64,000 bases of DNA from Faecalibacter macacae (GCF_003687725.1 NZ_RDOJ01000001.1:191196-255195); one strand, 5' to 3'. Shown: positions 52,063 to 60,982, counted from the stretch's first letter. Made by a program: numbers and translations. The notes: generated by a model from the letters alone, not told the origin.

Positions 52063-52245
52063 ATGGCTAAAAAAGGAAACAGAGTACAAGTTATTTTAGA
52101 GTGTACAGAGCATAAAGAAAGTGGTATGCCGGGAATGTCTCGTTACATCACTACAAAAAACAAAAAAAATACTCCAGATCGTATTGAATTAAAGAAATTT
52201 AATCCAGTATTAAAGAAGTATACAGTTCATAAAGAGATTAAATAA
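52063..52245 (+). CDS. rpmG: 50S ribosomal protein L33, zinc-free type
   Basis: The 60-residue protein has [41 protein letters not shown], the L33 core. It keeps one Cys and lacks both CxxC pairs of the zinc form. It is cotranscribed with rpmB and the DUF4295 gene. Confidence 0.97.
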   Translation: MAKKGNRVQVILECTEHKESGMPGMSRYITTKNKKNTPDRIELKKFNPVLKKYTVHKEIK

Positions 52246-52259
52246 TAAAACTTTAGACG

Positions 52260-52409
52260 ATGGCAAAGAAAACCGTAGCAACATTACAAACTGGGTCAAA
52301 GAAAATGACTAAAGTTATTAAAATGGTAAAATCTCCAAAAACTGGAGCTTACGTATTTGTTGAAAAAGTAGTAAACGCTGACGAAGCAGATTCTTTCTTC
52401 GCGAAATAA
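52260..52409 (+). CDS. DUF4295 family small basic protein
   Basis: A 49-residue frame begins MAKKTVATLQTGSKKMTKVIK and ends ADSFFAK. DUF4295 proteins are found next to rpmB-rpmG in Bacteroidota, as here (14 bases after rpmG). Size, charge and linkage suggest a ribosome-associated protein, which is inference. It is too short for many gene finders. Confidence 0.85.
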   Translation: MAKKTVATLQTGSKKMTKVIKMVKSPKTGAYVFVEKVVNADEADSFFAK

Positions 52410-52439
52410 TCCTTTTGGCATTACTTACAATATAATATA

Positions 52440-52471
52440 AAGCTGTTCTATCAAATAGAGCAGCTTTTTTT
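52440..52471 (+). terminator. Terminator of the rpmB operon
   Basis: Stem AAGCTGTTCTAT/ATAGAGCAGCTT with loop CAA, one G-T pair, and a T-tract. Confidence 0.9.
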
Positions 52472-52526
52472 ATTGTTCTAATTTATTGTATCTTCGTACA
52501 GAATTTTTAAGATAAATTAACTTTTA

Positions 52527-53489
52527 ATGAGTTGGTTCAAGAAAATATTAGGTAAAGAAAGTAAAGAGAAGTTAGATGAAGGTTTAGAAAAAACCAGTAC
52601 ATCATTCTTCGATAAAATATCTCGCGCTGTTGTAGGAAAGTCTAAAGTAGACGATGAGGTTTTAGATGATTTAGAAGAAGTTTTAATTTCTTCTGATGTT
52701 GGTGTTGAAACTACTTTAAAAGTGATTAAGCGTATTGAAGAACGAGTTGCTCGTGATAAATACGTATCTACTTCTGAATTAGATAATATTTTACGTGAAG
52801 AAATCGCAGGATTACTTTCGGAAAATAATGTAGAAGATACAAATGGTTTTGCAATACCAAAGAAAAACGTGCCATATGTAATTATGGTTGTTGGAGTTAA
52901 TGGAGTTGGTAAAACAACAACAATTGGTAAGTTAGCATCTCAATTTAAATCGCAAGGTTTGAAAGTTGTGTTAGGAGCGGCAGATACTTTCCGTGCGGCA
53001 GCAGTAGATCAGTTAGTGATTTGGGCTGAACGTGCAGATGTGCCAATCGTAAAACAAGCAATGGGATCTGATCCTGCATCGGTTGCATACGACACAATTC
53101 AGTCGGCAGTAGCTCAAAATGCAGATGTTGTTTTAATTGATACAGCTGGTCGTTTACATAATAAAGTTAACTTGATGAACGAGTTATCTAAAATTAAACG
53201 AGTTATGCAAAAAGTTATTCCAGATGCGCCACACGAAGTAATGTTGGTGTTAGACGGATCAACTGGTCAAAATGCTTTCGAGCAAGCGAAACAATTTACA
53301 CAAGCAACAGAAGTCTCATCTTTAGCAGTTACTAAATTAGATGGTACAGCAAAAGGTGGAGTTGTAATTGGTATATCTGATCAATTTAAAATTCCTGTAA
53401 AATACATTGGTGTTGGTGAAGGAATTAATGATTTACAAGCTTTCAGTAAAATGGAATTTGTAGATTCATTTTTCAAAAGAAATAAATAG
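52527..53489 (+). CDS. ftsY: Signal recognition particle receptor FtsY
   Basis: The 320-residue SRP GTPase receptor has an N domain (about 20-105) and a G domain with P-loop GVNGVGKT (123-130). It also has DTFRAAA (153-159), LIDTAGRLHN near 208 and TKLDGTAKGG. The long acidic A domain of E. coli FtsY is missing, giving the short form. It docks the SRP made from Ffh and the RNA gene at 4394. Confidence 0.97.
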   Translation: MSWFKKILGKESKEKLDEGLEKTSTSFFDKISRAVVGKSKVDDEVLDDLEEVLISSDVGVETTLKVIKRIEERVARDKYVSTSELDNILREEIAGLLSENNVEDTNGFAIPKKNVPYVIMVVGVNGVGKTTTIGKLASQFKSQGLKVVLGAADTFRAAAVDQLVIWAERADVPIVKQAMGSDPASVAYDTIQSAVAQNADVVLIDTAGRLHNKVNLMNELSKIKRVMQKVIPDAPHEVMLVLDGSTGQNAFEQAKQFTQATEVSSLAVTKLDGTAKGGVVIGISDQFKIPVKYIGVGEGINDLQAFSKMEFVDSFFKRNK

Positions 53490-53512
53490 TTACCTGTAAA
53501 GTTATAAATAGT

Positions 53513-53540
53513 AAAGCTTCCTTTTTGGAAGCTTTTTTTT
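53513..53540 (+). terminator. Terminator of ftsY
   Basis: Stem AAAGCTTCC/GGAAGCTTT with a five-T loop and a T-tract. Confidence 0.92.
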
Positions 53541-53801
53541 GTTTGATATTCAAAATATTTATATGAAATACAATAAGATAGTTATTTACTTCTAAATCTT
53601 AAATAATTTATTTAGAATGTATATTGTTGTAAATAAGTGTGTTAATATTTTTTATATAAAAACTTTAGTCGTGATTTATAAATCATGACAATAATAAACT
53701 CTTTAATTAGGTTATTATTATTATTGAAGTAATTAACGTTAATGAAGAAGTTGTAGGTTGCAAACTATAGCTAAAGAATTAAAAACTAAATTACTTTAAA
53801 A
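53541..53801 (+). promoter_or_regulatory. Upstream region of the four-cysteine protein operon, with conserved block A
   Basis: This AT-rich region includes block A (about 53664-53790). Inside it are the near-palindrome GTGATTTATAAATCAT (53671-53686) and, 60 bases on, the perfect palindrome ATTAACGTTAAT (53732-53743). A weak -7-like TAGGTTG lies at 53754-53760. A similar block occurs at 58749-58840. It is probably the operator and promoter of the operon; the regulator is unknown. Confidence 0.5.
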
Positions 53802-54095
53802 ATGAAAAAAATGTTATTAGCAAGTGCATTTGCACTTTTTGGAACTTTCGCAATGGCGAATGAAAAAACGGAGTTACAATCGGAGTTAAAATCTGAAACA
53901 GTTGTTGAAGTTTTTGGATGTACTTATAGTGTAAGAACAATTACTTATAATAGTTGTGGTGGGGTTTTAAGTGATGTTACAAATAATTATTGGTTTGAAG
54001 GTAATGGTTGTGAGGGATTATTTATGGAAGTAAATAGAAATTATTCTGGAGCACCATGTGGTAATCCATACGAGGAATCAGTTCCAGGTTATTAA
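53802..54095 (+). CDS. Small secreted four-cysteine protein of unknown function
   Basis: The 97-residue protein has a clear Sec signal peptide (MKKMLLASAFALFGTFAMA). An acidic stretch (20-35) follows, then a 58-residue region with Cys40, Cys52, Cys70 and Cys86 and many Gly, Asn and Tyr. The even number of cysteines in an exported protein suggests two disulfides. I recognise no family. It is first in a cluster with a GLPGLI protein and a TonB-receptor-like protein. It could be a secreted peptide, a toxin or bacteriocin-like factor, or a structural protein; none is shown by sequence. Confidence 0.75.
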   Translation: MKKMLLASAFALFGTFAMANEKTELQSELKSETVVEVFGCTYSVRTITYNSCGGVLSDVTNNYWFEGNGCEGLFMEVNRNYSGAPCGNPYEESVPGY

Positions 54096-54104
54096 TACTA
54101 ATTT

Positions 54105-54126
54105 GCACAGCATTAAAATGCTGTGC
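54105..54126 (+). repeat. Perfect inverted repeat between the four-cysteine gene and the GLPGLI gene
   Basis: GCACAGCATT (54105-54114) pairs with AATGCTGTGC (54117-54126). No T-tract follows (ATTATTATAAAA), so it may be a weak terminator, attenuator or mRNA end-protecting structure rather than a full stop. Confidence 0.7.
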
Positions 54127-54140
54127 ATTATTATAAAATT

Positions 54141-54890
54141 ATGAAAGCACTTGTAAAATTATTACTTCTATTATTACCTTTAATAGTTGTAGCTCAGCAA
54201 AACAATTTAGTAGAATATCAATTCATTAAAAAAGATGGATTTAATGAAATTCAAAAAGAATATTTAGTTTTTAATGATTCAGATTTGTATTACATAAATA
54301 TAAAAAACGATGAAAACTTGATTTTTGAGGATCCTAAATTAGATAAGACTAAAATTAATTTTGAACCAATCTATATCGATTTAAAAAGAGATACTTTGTA
54401 TCAAAATCGTCTTGGGATTAAAGAGAAGAATTCAAGTAAAGTTGCTTGGTTTATTTTAGCAGAGGAAAAGCCAAAATTAGTTTGGGAAATCACTAAAGAA
54501 TCGAAAAAAATATTAGGTTATACAACGTATAAAGCAACGGCCAAATTTAGAGGAAGAGATTACATAGCTTGGTTTACTCCAGATTTATCATATAATTATG
54601 GACCATGGAAATTAAATGGATTACCTGGTTTAATTTTGAAAGCTGATACAGATTTGTTTTCTTACGAGGCTAAACGAATTGTTTTGAATTCGGATAAAAT
54701 AAATGCTTTTTCTGAATGGTCTAATCTTAAAAATAGAAAGAATAAATTATCAATTAAAGAAATAATTGAAATAGAGAATAATTGGTTAGAATATAACCGA
54801 GCTAACATTTACGCATCTTTTCCACCAGGAGTTAAAATTCAAGAAAAACCGTTGAGAGCAGATGTACGAGAATTAACATTAGATGAATAA
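54141..54890 (+). CDS. GLPGLI family secreted protein
   Basis: With the start at the ATG 54141 the protein has 249 residues. A GTG six codons upstream would spoil the signal peptide and lies in the hairpin, so it is rejected. A signal peptide (MKALVKLLLLLLPLIVVAQ) is followed by the GLPGLI/TIGR01200 domain with the name motif in KLNGLPGLILKADT, preceded by YIAWFTPDLSYNYGPW. These proteins are limited to Bacteroidota, often beside CarboxypepD_reg/TonB-type outer membrane proteins as here. Function is unknown. It overlaps the next gene by eight bases. Confidence 0.88.
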   Translation: MKALVKLLLLLLPLIVVAQQNNLVEYQFIKKDGFNEIQKEYLVFNDSDLYYINIKNDENLIFEDPKLDKTKINFEPIYIDLKRDTLYQNRLGIKEKNSSKVAWFILAEEKPKLVWEITKESKKILGYTTYKATAKFRGRDYIAWFTPDLSYNYGPWKLNGLPGLILKADTDLFSYEAKRIVLNSDKINAFSEWSNLKNRKNKLSIKEIIEIENNWLEYNRANIYASFPPGVKIQEKPLRADVRELTLDE

Positions 54891-57534
54891 ATCATTTTAT
54901 ATCATAATATTTTTCCTATTATCATCTATAGTTTATTCACAAATTACTGGAATTGTTAAAGATGATAAAGGAGTGTTATTGCCTAATGTCAACATAATTT
55001 TATTAGATTCTATTCAAGAAATCGAAGCGTTTGCAATTTCAGATAAAAATGGAGAATTTAAAATTGATGATTTTTTATTAGGAAATAAAACCATTCAAAT
55101 AAAACGAGCTACTTTTCAAACTATTGAAGAGGATTTAATTATAGATCGAAAAAGTATAGATTTAGGAGAGTTTGTACTTATAAAAGAAGATGCAATCGCT
55201 CTAAAAGAAGTAATCGTAAAAGCAGAATATAATCCATATAAAAAAGATACAGCCGAATTTGATGCTTCTAAGTACCGTACAGGAAAAGAAATGAATGTGG
55301 AAGATTTAATCAAAAATATTCCTGGAGCAACGGTTGATAAAGATGGTAGAATAAAAATTGGAAAAAAAGAAGTTCAATCGGTTTTGGTTGAAGGTGATGA
55401 TTTGTTTAATAACGGATATTCTATTTTAACACAAGCGATGAACGATCAATCCGTCGCAAAAATTCAAGTGATTAATAATCATACCAAAAATAAATTGACC
55501 AAAGATATTTATGATACAGATGCATTAGCAATTAATTTGATATTAGATGATAAAGCTAAAAACAAATGGAATGGTAGTGCAACTTTAGCTTCTACAAGTT
55601 ATGTAGAAAATAGGCATCAAGTTCGTTTAAATTTGATGAATTTTTCGAAGAAAAGGAAATTCGTCTCAATATTTAATTACAACACCATTGGTTTTGACGA
55701 AATGAAAGGGGTTAATTATCTCATTAAAAATCAATTTACATCTGCGTATAATTTTGACTTGATTGGTACAAATAACACTTTACCAAATTTGGTGAATTTA
55801 TACCAAGATAATTACTTATTCGAAGATAATCGTACCAATTTCAACAACGATAAAATTGGCGTTATAAATGCGATTAATAATTTTAAATCAAGCAAATTAC
55901 ATATTTTGGGTTTGTATAATCGTATTGAAAAAAATAATTACATCGATGAAATTGAATCCTATAATGATAATACAATTCAGTTTACCAATACTCAAAAAAG
56001 TCATTGGAATAAAAAGATAGATAATTATTTTACCAAAGTAGAATGGAACAAAGAGCTTAATTCAACTTCTAATTTTACTATCGTTAATCGTTCGTATTAT
56101 TTAAAAGAAATTAATGAGAATACTTTTTTGTTCAACTCAAATGATATTTCGCTAAAAGGAAATAATGCAACAACATCATTAGAAACACAAGGAATCTATA
56201 CCAATAAGATAGATAGTGCGAGATTAATAACTGTTGTAGCGAAACATTTGTTTGAGAATAGACCTTATCAGTTTGTCGAGTCGAATCCGATTTTTGGAGA
56301 AGTCTATTCTGATTCCCAAATTTCTCATTTGAATCAAGAAATTGATAATAAACAAAATTATTTGGGTTTAAAAGGAACGTATTTTCATAAACTTTCGGAT
56401 AAAGAAAATTATTATTTTACAATTGGTTCAGAATATCAAAACATTGATTTAAACAGCGAATTTTTTGGTTTGAATGAAGATTTTTCTTCTCAAATTGCGT
56501 TGGATAATGCAAAAAATGATTTAAGTTTTAGACAGTTTAAAGTATTTTTAGAACCAGCTTATTTAAAAGAATGGAAAGCTTTTCGTTTGAATTTAAAATT
56601 ACCAATTGAATATTTTTCAACCTCAATAGCTAATGATTTAGATGATAAAAGCAATCGTTTAACTTTATCTCCAAAAGTCGATTTCAGTTATGAAAAAAGA
56701 AAATTTGGAAAAATTGCTTTAGGATATACTTATCGTGTAATACCAACTTCATTCGAGGTCTATTATCAAGAAATGATTTACAAAGGAAATCGTCAATTTG
56801 CAAAAAGTAATTTATCAACTTATCAATTATTTGGAGGATCTCAAGTTAATTTAAACTATAGTCGCTCAAAAAGTTTAAACAATGGTATTGATTTCAACTT
56901 AATTTATCAAATTCAAGATAAAAATGTTGGATATAATTCAATCTTTCAACCTAATTTTTCAATCAACAATAATGTACTTGTAGAAGGTTCTGAGATGTGG
57001 ATGCCTTCAGTTTCATACAAATATTTTTGGATTCCAATCAAATCAAAAATTCAAATCAATACAAGTTATACTTCTGTAAAAAGTTCGTCGATTGTCAACG
57101 AAAATTCGATTAGAAATCATTTCAATAGCTATACCATAGGACTAGAAATGAAATCTGGTTATTCGGGAATATGGAATTATGAACTAGGTGGAAAATTTTC
57201 ATTTAATAAAAATAAAAATCAATTTAATTCGAATGATTTTAGGAATATTGATGCTTACGCAAATGTATATTTTAACCTTTCGAAACAGACTACATTAGAT
57301 GTTAGTTACGAGTTTTATAATTTTGGTGGACAAAATCAATCATCAACTAATTTTTTAGATCTAAGGCTTTATCATAAAATCCCAAATTCTAAAATGAAAT
57401 TATTTGTTTTGGCTAATAATTTATTAAACAATAAATCTATAAATCGTAATATGATTACGCCCATTAGTGAGCGATTTTATACCCAAAGATTATTACCACT
57501 GCATATTTTGTTAGGATTTAACTTTAATTTTTAA
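54883..57534 (+). CDS. TonB-receptor-like outer membrane beta-barrel protein with CarboxypepD_reg-like N-domain
   Basis: The 883-residue protein has a signal peptide (MNKSFYIIIFFLLSSIVYSQ). An N-terminal CarboxypepD_reg-like beta-sandwich (about 20-105: ITGIVKDDKGVLLPNVNIIL) leads to a plug-like domain (about 110-225: EDLIKNIPGATVDKDGRIKIGKKEV and VLVEGDDLF). A long region of alternating strands then ends in aromatic FNFNF, as in outer membrane barrels. Transport of a ligand in, or of the neighbouring peptide, is possible; nothing in the sequence gives the substrate. Start and GLPGLI stop overlap, so translation is coupled. Confidence 0.85.
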   Translation: MNKSFYIIIFFLLSSIVYSQITGIVKDDKGVLLPNVNIILLDSIQEIEAFAISDKNGEFKIDDFLLGNKTIQIKRATFQTIEEDLIIDRKSIDLGEFVLIKEDAIALKEVIVKAEYNPYKKDTAEFDASKYRTGKEMNVEDLIKNIPGATVDKDGRIKIGKKEVQSVLVEGDDLFNNGYSILTQAMNDQSVAKIQVINNHTKNKLTKDIYDTDALAINLILDDKAKNKWNGSATLASTSYVENRHQVRLNLMNFSKKRKFVSIFNYNTIGFDEMKGVNYLIKNQFTSAYNFDLIGTNNTLPNLVNLYQDNYLFEDNRTNFNNDKIGVINAINNFKSSKLHILGLYNRIEKNNYIDEIESYNDNTIQFTNTQKSHWNKKIDNYFTKVEWNKELNSTSNFTIVNRSYYLKEINENTFLFNSNDISLKGNNATTSLETQGIYTNKIDSARLITVVAKHLFENRPYQFVESNPIFGEVYSDSQISHLNQEIDNKQNYLGLKGTYFHKLSDKENYYFTIGSEYQNIDLNSEFFGLNEDFSSQIALDNAKNDLSFRQFKVFLEPAYLKEWKAFRLNLKLPIEYFSTSIANDLDDKSNRLTLSPKVDFSYEKRKFGKIALGYTYRVIPTSFEVYYQEMIYKGNRQFAKSNLSTYQLFGGSQVNLNYSRSKSLNNGIDFNLIYQIQDKNVGYNSIFQPNFSINNNVLVEGSEMWMPSVSYKYFWIPIKSKIQINTSYTSVKSSSIVNENSIRNHFNSYTIGLEMKSGYSGIWNYELGGKFSFNKNKNQFNSNDFRNIDAYANVYFNLSKQTTLDVSYEFYNFGGQNQSSTNFLDLRLYHKIPNSKMKLFVLANNLLNNKSINRNMITPISERFYTQRLLPLHILLGFNFNF

Positions 57535-57580
57535 GAATACTTAGTATAAAAATTATATATTTAAGTTTATTCTTAATTCT

Positions 57581-58621
57581 ATGAAATATAACTTATTACT
57601 GATTTTCTATTTTATTTTTTTTTACGTAAATGCTCAAACGGTACAATTAAAAGTGATTGATTATTCGACTAAAAATCCTATTGAAAATGCTGATGCTTAT
57701 TTTACAATTTCGACAGAAAGTTATATTTCTGATAAAGATGGGAAAATTTCAATGAATTTAGCTCATGTTAATCCTACAGAAGAATTAATTGTTTCTAAAA
57801 AAGAGTATCAAAGTGCTAGAATAAATGCTACATCGATTCAATCAAATTTGATAATTAAATTAGAAAAGATTGAAGAAATTGATTTAAACGAAGCGTATTT
57901 CACGAATTTAAAGACAGAAGATATTCTTAGAAAGGTTATAGAAAACTATGACAAGAATTTTAATGTAAATAAGTTTTATTTTTTAGTTGATCTGAAACAG
58001 AATTTTAAGATTGATACAGTTTATGAAAATTATATTAATCTAAATCTTCAATTAAAATTTGATAAAGGAAAGGTGAAAGCTAAATCGAGTGGAATTGTTA
58101 AAAATAAACATGAAAAAGGAATTGCCCCTTTGAAATTAGATTTTGATAAATCTGATTATTTTAAACATTTGTATGTACTTGAAGGGATAAAATCTGTTTA
58201 CGATAATTTATTAAAAAATCAATACACTACATCAAAACTCGGTTTTACGGAATATGCTGAAAAAAAGATGTACGAGATTCATTTAGAAAACAAAGAAGGA
58301 AGTAAAAATTATTTTTTGATAGATAGGGAAACTTTTTCTGTTGTTGAATATAAATTGAATTTAAACAATAGAATAAAAACGAATAAGAATACACCTTTAC
58401 AAAGAAATGGAATAATATCGTTTAGATACAGACCATATCAAGATGCTTGGGTATTGAAAGATTCTGAAGTAAATTTTAAAATGTATTTAGAACAGGCTAA
58501 TAACCAAATTTTAGAAATTGATTTTTTTCATCAGATTTCATCATGGAATTTTTCTAATAAACCATTTGAATATTTTAACAAAACGATAGATCTAAATCAG
58601 AATTTACATGATAGATTTTGA
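57581..58621 (+). CDS. Secreted protein with CarboxypepD_reg-like N-domain
   Basis: The 346-residue protein has a signal peptide (MKYNLLLIFYFIFFYVNAQ). A CarboxypepD_reg-like domain (about 20-95: VQLKVIDYSTKNPIENADAYF) is followed by a region of unknown fold rich in K, N and Y (about 110-340). It lies 46 bases after the TonB-like gene with no terminator between, so it is probably the last gene of the cluster. No lipobox or T9SS domain is seen. Function is unknown. Confidence 0.75.
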   Translation: MKYNLLLIFYFIFFYVNAQTVQLKVIDYSTKNPIENADAYFTISTESYISDKDGKISMNLAHVNPTEELIVSKKEYQSARINATSIQSNLIIKLEKIEEIDLNEAYFTNLKTEDILRKVIENYDKNFNVNKFYFLVDLKQNFKIDTVYENYINLNLQLKFDKGKVKAKSSGIVKNKHEKGIAPLKLDFDKSDYFKHLYVLEGIKSVYDNLLKNQYTTSKLGFTEYAEKKMYEIHLENKEGSKNYFLIDRETFSVVEYKLNLNNRIKTNKNTPLQRNGIISFRYRPYQDAWVLKDSEVNFKMYLEQANNQILEIDFFHQISSWNFSNKPFEYFNKTIDLNQNLHDRF

Positions 58622-58854
58622 TCAAGCAAATAAAAGTCTCTTATTGCAGGTTTTTATCAAATAATATTATAAATGAAATTTCGTAAATCATAAAATACAA
58701 ATTATTAATAGTAATAGTTTTATCAGATATGATCGAGAGAATTTTGACCGTGATTGATGTTTCATGACCAGTATTATTTTAGTTATTTATAAGTTCGTCG
58801 TACTTTTAAAATAATTAATGCTAATATGAGTTATAGATTAAAAACTGTGGCTTA
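58622..58854. repeat. Non-coding region carrying block B, similar to the block upstream of the cluster
   Basis: Positions 58749-58840 resemble block A. Shared parts are CGTGATT-n6-TCATGAC (here CGTGATTGATGTTTCATGAC), TTA-rich spacing, and TAATTAA-n-G-n-TAAT 63 bases on (60 in block A), then ATTAAAAACT. No reading frame follows; the terminator of the next minus-strand gene comes at once. It may be a leftover promoter of a lost paralogue. Confidence 0.5.
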
Positions 58855-58890
58855 AAATAAAAAAGGGTGTTCTTTTGAACACCCTTTTTT
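58855..58890. terminator. Bidirectional terminator
   Basis: Stem AAAAGGGTGTTC/GAACACCCTTTT with a four-T loop, A- and T-tracts on both sides. It serves the minus-strand acyl-CoA reductase gene (stop 58913) and could also stop plus-strand transcripts. Confidence 0.9.
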
Positions 58891-58912
58891 ACTACTCTTT
58901 ATTTTTGATTAA

Positions 58913-59977
58913 TTATATTTCACTTAAGAATTTTAAAGTATCAATGTTATCAGCATAATCCGTTAATGTTGGGGTTTGAGTTTTCCCAAATTCAACATAG
59001 TTTGGATTATCCTTCATATCATGTCCAACTACACATTGGATTTGATCTTCGTTTTCTGCTAAGAAAGATTTCACAGTGTTTAAATCATCATAGATTTCGT
59101 AATTGACAACAGCAATTGGCGAATGTATATTTTGATCTTTCTTTAATAAAACAAAGTTATTATCTAAAAAATCGTCTTTACCTAATAAGTAAATTGCACG
59201 GTTGTAATCGTAATTATTCGCATATTTTGGATGATTAATTACAATATCGGCCCATTCAATAACATTCTCAAAAAACGTTGGAATTTGATCTTCTGATTTA
59301 AAATAGATTTTAGTAATATTTCTGCATCCTAAACCAAAGTAACGAAATACATCATTTCCTAATGCTTTAAAATCTTCTAATGATTCAGTACCGTTTAAAA
59401 CAGCAACCGAAGTTCTATTTTTACGAATAATGTTAGGAACTTTAGAAAAATATTGTTCAAAATAACGAGCAGTATTGTTGCTTCCTGTAGCAATTACAGC
59501 ATCAAATCCTTCTAAACGCTCTACTATCTGAATGATTGTATTAAATTCAGTGTCAAGCGAACGTAAAAATTTGATTATAAATAGCATCAATTTATCATCT
59601 TTTGACGATGTTTTAACTAATGCATTGTGACCTGAAATTACAACAGATAATAAATCGTGAAAACCTACTAATGGTAAATTTCCAGCCATGATAATTCCTA
59701 CATTTTTAGCCTCTTTTGGAGTTTCATATTTAGAAATCCATGTTGATAAACTTTCGGTAGTTAATGCTTCTGCCCAATTATCTAAAGCAAAAAATACATT
59801 TTCTTTTGTAAACCAATTATTATAAGCTTCGGCATCGCTTAAAGCGTAACCAATTTCTTCGTCCAAATCTTCAAACATAGTTATTAACTCGTCTGATGCT
59901 GGTTGCGTCTTATTTGTAATATATTTAAATAGTTGTGCTAATTGGTTAAATGCTGAAATCCTTTTATCGATTGTCAT
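58913..59977 (-). CDS. Acyl-CoA reductase, LuxC-like
   Basis: The 354-residue protein matches the LuxC/acyl-CoA reductase group of the aldehyde dehydrogenase superfamily. It has a NAD(P)-binding part with VGIIMAGNLPLVGFHDLL (93-110) and the likely nucleophile Cys218 in YFGLGCRNITK. The family reduces acyl-CoA to aldehyde with NADPH; the true substrate in Bacteroidota is not known. It is divergent from a dicluster ferredoxin gene, an arrangement I recall as common in Flavobacteriia. Confidence 0.85.
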   Translation of the reverse strand: MTIDKRISAFNQLAQLFKYITNKTQPASDELITMFEDLDEEIGYALSDAEAYNNWFTKENVFFALDNWAEALTTESLSTWISKYETPKEAKNVGIIMAGNLPLVGFHDLLSVVISGHNALVKTSSKDDKLMLFIIKFLRSLDTEFNTIIQIVERLEGFDAVIATGSNNTARYFEQYFSKVPNIIRKNRTSVAVLNGTESLEDFKALGNDVFRYFGLGCRNITKIYFKSEDQIPTFFENVIEWADIVINHPKYANNYDYNRAIYLLGKDDFLDNNFVLLKKDQNIHSPIAVVNYEIYDDLNTVKSFLAENEDQIQCVVGHDMKDNPNYVEFGKTQTPTLTDYADNIDTLKFLSEI

Positions 59978-59997
59978 AATACTTAAAAAATAAAATG

Positions 59998-60019
59998 TAA
60001 TTTTGTAGCTACAAATGTA
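59998..60019. promoter_or_regulatory. Overlapping divergent -7 elements with a 14-bp palindrome
   Basis: Plus strand TAATTTTG (59998-60005) points to the ferredoxin gene and minus strand TACATTTG (60012-60019) to the acyl-CoA reductase gene. The perfect palindrome TTTGTAGCTACAAA (60002-60015) joins them, so both polymerases or a shared dimeric regulator would contact the same DNA. No strong -33 boxes are seen (TTG at 59971 is 24 bases away). Confidence 0.55.
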
Positions 60020-60027
60020 GGAATTAA

Positions 60028-60390
<363 letters not shown>

Positions 60391-60411
60391 TACCTTAAAA
60401 GTATAAAACAC

Positions 60412-60440
60412 AAAAAATCCCTTTCAGCTGAAAGGGATTT
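60412..60440. terminator. Bidirectional terminator between ferredoxin and a lipoprotein gene
   Basis: Nearly perfect palindrome: AAATCCCTTTCAG/CTGAAAGGGATTT with A- and T-tracts, between convergent genes. Confidence 0.9.
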
Positions 60441-60442
60441 TT

Positions 60443-60892
60443 TTATTTCATATATTCTTGAATAAATTCGGGTGTGAAATGTTCAAACTCTAAATCTTTA
60501 GGTTCGTCTTTCCCATTAAAGAGTAAAACAGCAAAAGTTTTATCAGTTAAATTAACATCGTATAATTTTCCTTCAGCTGTAGAAAATGTTATGATTTCGT
60601 TTGCTAAGCGATCAATAGTTTCAATTTTATTTTGTTCTAATAGTTGATTCGCTTCATTCAAAAATTGAGCACCATCACCATAATAAATTTGATAATCTTC
60701 GCCCATTATTTTTTTAGCTTCCTTTAATTGCTCCTCAGTTGGTGCAACTACAACTGCCATTGGTCTATCTACTACAAAGTTTTTACCAACAGTAATTTCA
60801 CCATCAGCATTTTCGTGTATTTTATCTGTGTTCTTAGCTTCTTCGCAACTAAAGAAAAGTCCAGCTAATGTTAATAAAAGTAATTTCTTCAT
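60443..60892 (-). CDS. Small lipoprotein of unknown function
   Basis: The 149-residue protein has a lipoprotein signal with lipobox FFSC (Cys16), then a mixed alpha/beta domain of about 125 residues. VVVAPTEEQLKEAKKIMGEDYQIYYGDGAQFLNEANQLL is the most regular part. I do not recognise the family. It follows the gldG terminator, so it has its own promoter, which was not found. Confidence 0.75.
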   Translation of the reverse strand: MKKLLLLTLAGLFFSCEEAKNTDKIHENADGEITVGKNFVVDRPMAVVVAPTEEQLKEAKKIMGEDYQIYYGDGAQFLNEANQLLEQNKIETIDRLANEIITFSTAEGKLYDVNLTDKTFAVLLFNGKDEPKDLEFEHFTPEFIQEYMK

Positions 60893-60914
60893 TTTTAGTG
60901 TTTGATATAAATAT

Positions 60915-60952
60915 AAAGAAAAAAGGTTAAAATATTTCTATTCTAACCTTTT
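60915..60952 (-). terminator. Terminator of the hemJ-gldF-gldG operon
   Basis: Minus strand stem AAAAGGTTA/TAACCTTTT with a 14-base loop and T residues, about 30 bases after the gldG stop codon. Confidence 0.75.
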
Positions 60953-60982
60953 TGATACTTATGATATTTAAGAATTATATTC

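Noticed and set aside
53802-54095. Call of the four-cysteine protein as a class II or double-glycine-leader bacteriocin
   Set aside because: It has a standard Sec signal peptide and no GG cleavage site, and no peptidase-containing ABC exporter is nearby.
54123-54140. GTG start for the GLPGLI gene
   Set aside because: It lies in the inverted repeat and would add a polar stretch before a well-formed signal peptide beginning at the ATG 54141.
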